Positions 56,933 through 64,000 of a stretch of DNA of 64,000 bases are shown here, one piece after another. Source of the stretch: Limnothrix sp. CACIAM 69d (GTDB taxonomy: Bacteria; Cyanobacteriota; Cyanobacteriia; CACIAM-69d); contig MKGP02000064.1 in assembly GCA_001913845.2 (NCBI GenBank), positions 1 to 64,000 on the forward strand, read 5' to 3'. Positions within the stretch are counted from its first letter, which is position 1. Each line of letters begins with the position of its first letter. Under the pieces are notes generated by a model, which made no database searches, was not told where the DNA came from, and worked only from the letters and a program-made list of their open reading frames with translations. The position numbers and the translations under genes were made by a program.

Positions 56933-57400
56933 GTGAATCTGATTCCCGAAGACATTAAGCCCTATCTGAATTTGTTTCACCCGATTTTGATGTGGGTGTT
57001 GTTGGGTCTGACGGTTTATGCGCTGTATTTGGGAGTCCAGGCCCGTCGGACTCGGACGGCGGAGGCGGAGGTGCGCAAGGAGTTGATTAAGGGGAAGTTT
57101 GCCAATCGCCACTACCAAATCGGCTCGTTGATTTTGGCGCTGATGGTGTTGGGGACGATCGGGGGGATGGCAGCGACCTATATCAACAACAACAAGCTGT
57201 TTGTGGGGCCGCACCTGTTGGCGGGTTTGGGGATGACGGGGCTGATTGCTGTGTCGGCGGCCCTTTCACCGTTGATGCAAAAGGGGCAAGATTGGGCCCG
57301 CTATGCCCACATTGGTTTGAATGTGGCCATTGTGGGACTGTTTGGCTGGCAGGCGGTTTCGGGAATGGATATTTTCCAGCGCATTTTGCAGAATTTCTAG
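56933..57400 (+). CDS. DUF4079 membrane protein
   Basis: A protein of 155 residues with four hydrophobic segments. The start is the GTG at 56933, set by AGGAG at 56921-56925. The frame extends upstream without protein-like sequence. The start VNLIPEDIKPYLNLFHPILMWVLLG and HPILMW/RHYQIGSL motifs fit the DUF4079 family, common in cyanobacteria and plastids and of unknown function. A strong terminator follows. Confidence 0.85.
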   Translation: MNLIPEDIKPYLNLFHPILMWVLLGLTVYALYLGVQARRTRTAEAEVRKELIKGKFANRHYQIGSLILALMVLGTIGGMAATYINNNKLFVGPHLLAGLGMTGLIAVSAALSPLMQKGQDWARYAHIGLNVAIVGLFGWQAVSGMDIFQRILQNF

Positions 57401-57444
57401 GCGCAGGTTGCTGACCGAAAGCCTGATGGATCCTGTGTAGGTGG

Positions 57445-57469
57445 CCGGTGCGATCGCGCCGGTTTTTTT
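57445..57469 (+). terminator. Rho-independent terminator with HIP1 in its stem
   Basis: CCGGTGCG-AT-CGCGCCGG (57445-57462) is followed by seven T. The loop region contains a GCGATCGC. It ends the DUF4079 transcript and shows that the frame extending left from 57675 is not the start of the next protein. Confidence 0.85.
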
Positions 57470-57674
57470 GGGCCACGGCTCCGGAGCCGATCGAGACCGG
57501 GTGGCCACCAATTTGGAGGCCGGCTCCCCCCTGCCCGTCCGGGCGATCGCAACGTTACCATGGCCAAATTGGGCCCAAACTTGCGCCACCTGCGTTGAAG
57601 GGCGTTTAAGGGCGATCGCCTCGCCCGGGGCCGCAGCACCTTCATCCGTTGTTAATACAGCATCGATATCAACC

Positions 57675-59804
57675 ATGCCACAGACGTTTTATGTGAACCC
57701 GACCAGCGGTAATGACAGCGCTGATGGATCCCAGGGTGCGCCACTGAAGACCATTGCCGCGGCCCTGCGCAAAACCCAAGCGGGCGATCGGGTGCAATTG
57801 GCTGCGGGAACCTACAGCAGCACCAGCGGCGAAGAATTTCCGCTGACGGTTCCTTCGGGGGTGACCGTGGTGGGCAACGAAGGCACGAAGGGCAGCGGCA
57901 TTCTGGTGCGGGGCAGTGGTCGCTATGTTAGCCCCACCTTTGCGGGTCAAAATGTCCTTTTTCTATTGACGGATGATGCTCACCTGCGGGGGGTGACGGC
58001 GACTAATCCGGAAACTCGGGGAACGGCGGCTTGGGTGGAGTCGGCTCGCCCCACGATCGCCAACAATACCTTTGTGAACTCCAACCGGGAAGGGGTGTTC
58101 GTCAGCGGCTCCAGTGTGCCCCTGGTGGAAGGAAATTTGTTTGAAACCAACTCCGGTAATGGCTTGTCGATCGACCGGAACTCCAGCGGCACAATTCGTG
58201 GCAACACCTTCCGGAATACGGGATTTGGAATTGCGGTGGGGGGCAACGCCAGCCCCACCATCAGCGGCAATGTGATTACGGGGAACCGTAGCGGCGTGGT
58301 GGCTTCCCAAACGGCCCGCCCCATTTTGCGCAACAACACGATCGAGAACAACCGAGATGACGGCCTGACGGTCATTAATCAGGCGCTGCCGGACTTGGGC
58401 AGCGCTGGCCAGCCGGGCAACAATGTGTTTCGGGCGAACGGTAAGTACGACATCCAAAACGCGACCACGAACACGATTGTGGCCGTTGGAAACCAGGTTG
58501 GCACGGTGTTGGGATCTGTGTCCTCGTCTGGTTCGGTGTCGCCCTCGCCTACGCCTGTGCCGATTCCGTCGCCGGGCCCCTCACCGACCCCAACTCCCAC
58601 GCCGGTTCCCGTACCTACGCCGGTTCCTGTGCCCACCCCGATCGATGATCTGAAGGGCCATTGGGCAGAGGCCTTCATTCGGGCTTTGATCAGCCAGGGA
58701 GTAGTGAAGGGGTTTGAGGATGGCTCTTTCCGGCCCAACAACAAGTTGACGCGGGCGGAATATGCGGCGCTGGTGGTGAAGGCGTTCGATCGCCCCCTGG
58801 TCAAGCCTCCCATTGGTTTTAGTGATGTGCCGGCGGGTTTTTGGGCGATCGGGGCGATCGCCAAGGCCAGCCAGATGGGCTTCATTTCCGGTTTCCCCGA
58901 CAACAGCTTTCGCCCGGGCCAGAACTTGACCCGCACCCAAGCCCTGTTGTCGATTACCAATGGTTTGGGCCTGTCGGGTGGATCGCTGAATCTGCTGGGC
59001 AATTTTGCCGATCGCGCGCAAATCCCCAGCTATGCCACCAACCCGATCGCGACGGCCACCGCCAATCGCTTGGTGGTGAATTATCCCCAACTGAACGCCC
59101 TGCGTCCCCTAGAAGACATCACCCGCGCTGAAGTGGCCGCTTTGATTTATCAAGCACGGGTGTTGCTGAACCAAGCGTCGGCCCTCACATCGCCCTACAT
59201 CGTGCAGCCCGATACGAAGCTGCCGGCCTTTACGGACACGCGCAACCACTGGGCAGAGCCGTTCATTGAGGCCTTGGCCAATCGGGGGCTAATCGGGGGC
59301 TTCCCCGATGGATCCTTCCGGCCCGATGCCACCATGACCCGTGCTCAGTTTGCCAGCGCGATCGCCAAGGTCTTTAATCCACCGGCCGAGCGACCGGGCA
59401 AAACGTTTACGGACGTGAATTCCAGCTTCTGGGGCCATGCGGCGATCCAGCAGGCTTATCAAGCGGGCTTCATGTCTGGCACGTCGGAAACCACCTTCAG
59501 CCCCGATGCCACGTTGCAAAAGGTGCAAATTGCCGTGGCCCTGGCCAGTGGCTTGGATTGGCCGGACGGCACGGAGGCGGATTTGGCTTCCTTAAGCGAT
59601 CGAGAAGCGGTGGCCAAGTGGGCCCGGCCCAAGGTAGCTGCCGTTTTGAAGCGCAAGGCATTGGTCAGTTATCCCAGTGCCAATACCTTTGCTCCCGAGC
59701 GGTTTGCGACGCGGGCGGAGGTGGCGGCCATGTTGTATCAGGCCCTGCGCGATCGGGATGGATCTTTAACGGCCATTAATTCTCCCTACGTTCTTTCGGC
59801 TTAG
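57675..59804 (+). CDS. DUF1565 beta-helix protein with two SLH triplets
   Basis: A 709-residue protein from the ATG at 57675 (MPQTFYVNPTSGNDSADG). Residues about 1-280 are a right-handed parallel beta helix (DUF1565, PbH1-like turns such as GNLFETNSGNGLSIDRN). A Pro/Thr-rich linker (about 290-325) leads to six SLH-type repeats in two triplets (HWAEAFIRALISQGVVKGF and HWAEPFIEALANRGLIGGF start them). SLH domains bind cell-wall polymers. No signal peptide is visible at this start, although the SLH region implies an extracellular site. Confidence 0.88.
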   Translation: MPQTFYVNPTSGNDSADGSQGAPLKTIAAALRKTQAGDRVQLAAGTYSSTSGEEFPLTVPSGVTVVGNEGTKGSGILVRGSGRYVSPTFAGQNVLFLLTDDAHLRGVTATNPETRGTAAWVESARPTIANNTFVNSNREGVFVSGSSVPLVEGNLFETNSGNGLSIDRNSSGTIRGNTFRNTGFGIAVGGNASPTISGNVITGNRSGVVASQTARPILRNNTIENNRDDGLTVINQALPDLGSAGQPGNNVFRANGKYDIQNATTNTIVAVGNQVGTVLGSVSSSGSVSPSPTPVPIPSPGPSPTPTPTPVPVPTPVPVPTPIDDLKGHWAEAFIRALISQGVVKGFEDGSFRPNNKLTRAEYAALVVKAFDRPLVKPPIGFSDVPAGFWAIGAIAKASQMGFISGFPDNSFRPGQNLTRTQALLSITNGLGLSGGSLNLLGNFADRAQIPSYATNPIATATANRLVVNYPQLNALRPLEDITRAEVAALIYQARVLLNQASALTSPYIVQPDTKLPAFTDTRNHWAEPFIEALANRGLIGGFPDGSFRPDATMTRAQFASAIAKVFNPPAERPGKTFTDVNSSFWGHAAIQQAYQAGFMSGTSETTFSPDATLQKVQIAVALASGLDWPDGTEADLASLSDREAVAKWARPKVAAVLKRKALVSYPSANTFAPERFATRAEVAAMLYQALRDRDGSLTAINSPYVLSA

Positions 59805-59853
59805 GCCGATCGGGGGGGAGAGAAAGGGATTCTTGATCCCCCGCAACGCAGCA

Positions 59854-59905
59854 GCCCAGCAATCCAGCCCAGCAATCCAGCAAAGCAATCCAGCAAAGCA
59901 ACGTC
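59854..59905. repeat. 13-bp tandem repeat upstream of the FAD-SLH gene
   Basis: GCCCAGCAATCCA twice, then GCAAAGCAATCCA and GCAAAGCAACGTC, four head-to-tail 13-bp units ending at the start codon. It covers the place where a ribosome site would be. Confidence 0.8.
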
Positions 59906-59906
59906 G

Positions 59907-62696
59907 GTGAATCCTGCCATGACTCGGGACTATGACCTGATTGGTTACGGTGATGAAGTGCCAGGGGTTCTGGCCCTGGTGGCGGCGGCCCGGGAATCTC
60001 GGGCCCGATCGGGCGGTCAACCACTCAAAACCCTGCTGCTCACGGCCGGTGACACCAGCTATGGCGTGGGCGGCCACCTAATCCGAGGGCAACTGTGCTA
60101 CCTAGACCGCACCCACCTCTCTCCTAAGCTCCGGGAACAATATGGCATGGGTCTCTATGGCGATCCCGCCAGCCTCTATCAAGAGTTCTTGCAGCGATCG
60201 GGCGTGGTGGAAGTGGGCCTCGATTGGCGCAAGGGCGATCGGGCCCTGCGGGAAATGCTGCTGGAAGCGGGCGTGGATATTGTTGACCAGGCGAAAATCA
60301 GCCGCGTCCAAAAAACGGGCGATCGGCTCCTGTCCATCACCACCGACGATGGCGACACCTTCCAGGCCAAGCAGTTCATCGATTCCACCGTGAATGCGGG
60401 CCTCCTGCAAAGGGCCCGAGGCCTCACCGTCCGAGGCTTTGGCACCTTGGGGCTACCCGATTCGGCCCTGCCCGTCTCATTGATTTTCGAGACCCAGGGC
60501 CTCACCGTGGACTTCCTGCGCCGGGCCGAAGCAGGTTGGATCCAACGATTCTGTAATCCCAAGGATGCCGAAGCCCAAAAATATCTCTCGATCGCGGCCG
60601 GTGGTGATCCCAAGCGCGTGCAGTGGTTCATCTCCCGAATGCAAGATAGCGCCGGCCGACCGATGACCATGGTGGTTGGCCCCGACTACATCGATGTGCG
60701 CTGCCATGTGCTATCGGTGCTCTACCACGCCTATCGCGGCACTGCTTGGAATTTGGAGCAGACCAAGTTCATCCTCGACTCACCAAACATTGCCCTGCTG
60801 CCAGGCGGGCGCATGTCCTGGAACGCGCTGCTTTGTTTTGTGACCGCCAACGAAGCGGAAGCCTTGGCCCAAAATGCCGGTCTGCCCACCGCCCGGATGC
60901 AGCAGGAGGTGGATCACGTCGGTCGGTGGCTCAAGAGCTTTGGGCAGCAAATCACCGTGACCCCGGCCCATGAACTATATATCCGCTATGCCGGCAGCAT
61001 GGTGGATCCAATTCACCCGTTTTCCGGGGCCCAAATGCTGGCGGGCGGTTTGCCCACCCGTGAGGCCCTGGGCACCTTCTGCTACAAGTTCGATGTGCGG
61101 GGCGGCATCCCTGGCTTGGGCAAAAAAGCGCTGGCTAAAAATCACAAGAGTTTGCAATTCTTGGCGGAACCTGTGCCGGTGTTTAACTACGGCATTCGCC
61201 ACGCCATTTCTAAATCCGTGCCCAATGTGGCGGTGGTGAGTCCGGCTTCTGGTTATTTCGGCATTGCCCCGGCGGCCGGGCGGATTGTGGAGTTGAATGC
61301 GGGGGTGGGCCAAGGTTTGGGGATTGCGGCAGCGATCGCCATTCAAGGGGGGCGAAACCTGGCCGATGTGACCAACTCGGAAGTCAATCAAATTCTGAAA
61401 ACGCGGGGACAGTTACCGACCATCTACGGAATTGGGCAGGCCCTCTCCCAAAAGTTTGCAGATTTTGAAAAGGACATGTTTCCTGATCCGTTGCCGATGC
61501 CGCAGCCGGATCCGATCGATGATCTGTCCGATCACTGGGCAAAGGAATTCATTCAGATCCTGCGCGATCGCAAGGTCATGGGGGGCTATGAAGACGGCTC
61601 CTTCCGCCCCGACAACACCATCAGCCGGGCGGAGTTCTCGGCGGTGCTGGGTCGGGCGTTTGATTTGCCCCTGCGGCGGGCGGAGCGATCGTTTGTGGAT
61701 GTGCCCACTAACCATTGGGCCCATGGGGCGGTGCAAAAGGCTTGGCGCATGGGATTCTTAACGGGCTATCAGGGCGATCGCTTCTTGCCCAATGCGGAAA
61801 TTCGGCGCGGCGATGCCATGACCGCCCTGGTCAATGGTTTGGGGTTACCGGCGGGCGATCTGAAACTGCTGGGGCTATACCAAGACCGGGCCACCATTCC
61901 CCCCTACGCAACGGGGGCGATCGCCACGGCCACGGAGCGGCGCATGGTGGTGAACTATCCTCAAAAACGCCAGATTCGGGCCCAAGATCCCCTCACTCGG
62001 GGGGAGTTGGCTACCCTGATTCACCAGGCCCTGGCGGCGCGGGGGGCAGTTCCGCCGCTGAATTCCGAGCACATTGTGCAGCCGATCGACCCTAGCATCT
62101 TGCCCCTGTTTGCCGATTTGGAAGGGCATTGGGCCCGACATTTTGTGGAAGCCTTCGCGATCGAGGGTTGGATCAGCGGCTACAAAGACGGCAGCTTTCG
62201 CCCCAATGACCCCATGACCCGGGCCCAATTTGCCGTGCTGGTGACTGCCGCCATCAAGCCCCTGGCCCGGCGACCTGCCAAAGCATTTCGGGATGTACCC
62301 CGAGGCCACTGGGCCGATCGCGCCATTCAGCAGGCCTATGCGGCCGAGTTTCTTTCGGGTATGGGGGCCGATCAATTTCAGCCCGACGGCCCCCTCAAGC
62401 GACTGCAAGTGGCCGTGGCTCTGGTGAGTGGGTTGCAGTGGGCCGATGAAGCCGTGGCGGTGCTCAATAGCTTGAGCGATCGCGCCGCCATTCCCGCTTG
62501 GGCCCAACCCAAGGTAGCCACCGCCCTGCGTCGTCGGTTGTTGGTGAACTATCCCGATCCCCAACGGCTCGATCCCGATCGCACCGCAACCCGGGCGGAA
62601 GTTGTCGTCATGCTTTACCAAGCCCTGGTCGCCAGCGGCCGGCTCAAGCCCCTGAACTCCGACACGATCAGCCAACCTGCTCCCCTGCCCACTTGA
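59907..62696 (+). CDS. FAD-dependent oxidoreductase fused to two SLH triplets
   Basis: About 929 residues, starting at GTG 59907 or ATG 59919. Residues 5-530 are a flavoprotein of the FAD-dependent oxidoreductase (PF12831-like) type: YDLIGYGDEVPGVLALVAAAR (degenerate glycine motif), KTLLLTAGDTSYGVGGHLIRGQLCYLD and VAVVSPASGYFGIAPAAGRIVE. A short Pro linker (about 528-540) leads to six SLH repeats in two triplets, as in the gene before it. No signal peptide is visible. It may oxidise a compound at the cell wall; the substrate is unknown. Confidence 0.85.
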   Translation: MNPAMTRDYDLIGYGDEVPGVLALVAAARESRARSGGQPLKTLLLTAGDTSYGVGGHLIRGQLCYLDRTHLSPKLREQYGMGLYGDPASLYQEFLQRSGVVEVGLDWRKGDRALREMLLEAGVDIVDQAKISRVQKTGDRLLSITTDDGDTFQAKQFIDSTVNAGLLQRARGLTVRGFGTLGLPDSALPVSLIFETQGLTVDFLRRAEAGWIQRFCNPKDAEAQKYLSIAAGGDPKRVQWFISRMQDSAGRPMTMVVGPDYIDVRCHVLSVLYHAYRGTAWNLEQTKFILDSPNIALLPGGRMSWNALLCFVTANEAEALAQNAGLPTARMQQEVDHVGRWLKSFGQQITVTPAHELYIRYAGSMVDPIHPFSGAQMLAGGLPTREALGTFCYKFDVRGGIPGLGKKALAKNHKSLQFLAEPVPVFNYGIRHAISKSVPNVAVVSPASGYFGIAPAAGRIVELNAGVGQGLGIAAAIAIQGGRNLADVTNSEVNQILKTRGQLPTIYGIGQALSQKFADFEKDMFPDPLPMPQPDPIDDLSDHWAKEFIQILRDRKVMGGYEDGSFRPDNTISRAEFSAVLGRAFDLPLRRAERSFVDVPTNHWAHGAVQKAWRMGFLTGYQGDRFLPNAEIRRGDAMTALVNGLGLPAGDLKLLGLYQDRATIPPYATGAIATATERRMVVNYPQKRQIRAQDPLTRGELATLIHQALAARGAVPPLNSEHIVQPIDPSILPLFADLEGHWARHFVEAFAIEGWISGYKDGSFRPNDPMTRAQFAVLVTAAIKPLARRPAKAFRDVPRGHWADRAIQQAYAAEFLSGMGADQFQPDGPLKRLQVAVALVSGLQWADEAVAVLNSLSDRAAIPAWAQPKVATALRRRLLVNYPDPQRLDPDRTATRAEVVVMLYQALVASGRLKPLNSDTISQPAPLPT

Positions 62697-62770
62697 GATC
62701 TCATCGGCTCCCCCTTGGCAATTGGGGTGATTTTGGCAACATAGGGGTGCAAACCCGATCAAAATTCCCC

Positions 62771-63973
62771 ATGCCTTTCCAAGCCATTCCCCGCCGTCTC
62801 AAACTTTGGCGCGGCCAGCGGCGCTCCAAGCTATCGGATCTTGCTGCGCAAATCGTGCCGCCCGCCGTCTTTCCTTGGACTCAGGACGGAGCCGAAGACT
62901 TCTTTGCCGAAGAACCCGGCAGTACTCCGGGAACGTTGCGGATTGACCCCGATGCCGCTCCGTCGGAGTTAATCGCCATCGATTACAGTCGCACCCACTG
63001 GGAACGGCAACTTTTGGCCGCCCCCACTGACTGTGAACCCCTGCTCGACTCCGGGTCGGTCACTTGGTTGGATGTGCAAGGGCTGGGTTCCGAGGACGTG
63101 TTGCGCCAGTTGGGACAAGTGTTTCGCCTCCATGCCCTCACCTTGGAAGATATTGCCAATGTGCCCCAACGGCCCAAGGTGGAATTTGAGGACGATCGCA
63201 TCTTGGTGTTGGTGCATATGTTGTCACCCCGGGGCAAAGGTGGCGGTTATTTTACAGAACAAGTCAGCCTTTTATTGGGCAGTAATTATGTTGTGACCGT
63301 CCAAGAAGAATCGGAGCATGATGCCCTAGAACCCGTGCGAGAACGCCTGCGAACCGATCGGGGAATTATTCGACGGATGGGATCCGATTATTTGCTATGC
63401 GCCCTTTTGGACGCGATCGTGGATGGGTGCTATCCCGCCATGGATTATTACGCCCAGGAAATTGAACGATTGGAATGCGCCATTTTGTTTGAACCCGATC
63501 GCAAACTAATGCGCGAAATTTATATGATTGAGCGCGATTTGTTGACCCTGCGGCGTTGGATGGCTCCCCAAACCCACGCGATCGCCCTGTTGATGCGTGA
63601 ACAACATCCCCTGATCAGTCAAGACGTGCGGGCCTATTTGCAAGAGTGCTATGAACATGCAACGGATATTTTGGATGTGGTCACGCTCTATCAAGAATTG
63701 ACCGTGAACTTGATGAATTTGTACATGTCTGCTGTTAGCAACCGCATGAACGAAATCATGAAGGTGTTAACCATTGTTTCAGCAATTTTTATTCCCCTCA
63801 CCTTTTTGGCGGGGATCTATGGCATGAATTTCAACACTGAAACTTCGCCTTGGAACATGCCAGAATTGAATTGGCGTTATGGCTATCTTGCTTGTTGGTT
63901 GGTGATGATTGTCATTGCCTGTGGATTGGTGCTGTATTTTTGGCGAAGAGGCTGGTTCAAGAATTCTTTTTAG
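62771..63973 (+). CDS. corA: CorA-family magnesium transporter
   Basis: A protein of 400 residues from the ATG at 62771; the frame upstream overlaps the SLH gene and is not protein-like. Cytosolic domain first, with LTLEDIANVPQRPKVEFEDDRILV and HMLSPR. Two transmembrane helices follow at the C-terminus, with the GMN signature (AGIYGMNFNTE) and the final basic tail (YFWRRGWFKNSF). It forms a pentameric Mg2+ channel in the plasma membrane. The window ends 27 bases after the stop. Confidence 0.95.
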   Translation: MPFQAIPRRLKLWRGQRRSKLSDLAAQIVPPAVFPWTQDGAEDFFAEEPGSTPGTLRIDPDAAPSELIAIDYSRTHWERQLLAAPTDCEPLLDSGSVTWLDVQGLGSEDVLRQLGQVFRLHALTLEDIANVPQRPKVEFEDDRILVLVHMLSPRGKGGGYFTEQVSLLLGSNYVVTVQEESEHDALEPVRERLRTDRGIIRRMGSDYLLCALLDAIVDGCYPAMDYYAQEIERLECAILFEPDRKLMREIYMIERDLLTLRRWMAPQTHAIALLMREQHPLISQDVRAYLQECYEHATDILDVVTLYQELTVNLMNLYMSAVSNRMNEIMKVLTIVSAIFIPLTFLAGIYGMNFNTETSPWNMPELNWRYGYLACWLVMIVIACGLVLYFWRRGWFKNSF

Positions 63974-64000
63974 GACATTGGTGGGGGCTGTTGATTGTGG

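Noticed and set aside
57441-57674. N-terminal extension of the beta-helix SLH protein
   Set aside because: It would run over a strong terminator at 57445-57469, and the family normally begins at MPQTFYVNP.
62498-62770. Extended N-terminus for CorA
   Set aside because: The extra 91 codons overlap the SLH gene and are Pro/Arg/Ser-rich without family similarity; ATG at 62771 fits the usual length.

Overview
This window is a piece of a cyanobacterial chromosome. The evidence is psaD (photosystem I), a 31-residue petL (cytochrome b6f), a GUN4-domain protein, the plant-type ferredoxin-thioredoxin reductase catalytic subunit, a SufR-controlled suf cluster, and very many copies of the cyanobacterial palindrome GCGATCGC (HIP1). 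The genus cannot be fixed from the sequence alone. There are no rRNA genes, CRISPR arrays or insertion sequences. The only tRNA is tRNA-Asp(GTC).

Layout. 1-3.0 kb: the left edge cuts a TPR protein that follows a P-loop ATPase, a two-gene signalling-type pair. 3.0-6.7 kb: a MarR regulator, an EmrA-type adaptor and an EmrB-type efflux pump, with the same inverted motif (ATTTCGT/ACGAAAT) upstream of the regulator and of the pump genes. 6.8-9.6 kb: a Uma2-family protein and an arsenic resistance set, arsR-acr3-arsC, with a direct-repeat candidate operator. 9.6-12.6 kb: a fusion of a MESH1-like alarmone hydrolase with a nucleoside 2-deoxyribosyltransferase-like domain, a HAD phosphatase, a SUI1/YciH factor and a conserved hypothetical. 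12.7-24.5 kb: housekeeping and sensory genes (permuted papain-fold protein, a divergent flavoprotein, gcvH, thioesterase, tandem Usp, NADAR, murI, a class III cyclase, a lipoprotein, trpE, psaD). 24.9-34.7 kb: a response regulator, tRNA-Asp, carB, an Old Yellow Enzyme homologue, a MscS channel with a cNMP-binding-like domain and an ABC exporter. 35.4-41.5 kb: two tandem Ser/Thr kinase-TPR proteins, the first of which has lost all the catalytic residues, then a DUF3124 lipoprotein and a propeller-like exported protein. 41.7-48.3 kb: sufR facing ftrC-sufB-sufC-sufD-sufS, with two exact CAAC-N6-GTTG SufR boxes between them. 48.5-57.4 kb: small membrane proteins, petL, aroB, a WecA/TagO-type transferase, a GUN4 protein, a cation/proton antiporter, a solitary Anbu-type proteasome-fold protease, a nitroreductase and a DUF4079 membrane protein. 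57.7-64 kb: two neighbouring S-layer-homology proteins, one a beta-helix and one a FAD oxidoreductase, each with two SLH triplets, followed by corA.

Intergenic DNA is structured. A 20-bp palindrome (CAAGGGGCTTAAGCCCCTTG and variants) occurs eight times, mostly at transcript ends. Two larger inverted-repeat elements lie near carB. Three unrelated intergenic tandem repeats share a 13-bp period.

The most noteworthy observations are the MESH1-NDT fusion, the pseudokinase/kinase tandem, the placement of ftrC behind SufR boxes, the SLH-anchored flavoprotein without a visible signal peptide, and the shared MarR operator. Functions rest on motif recognition by eye; no database search was run.
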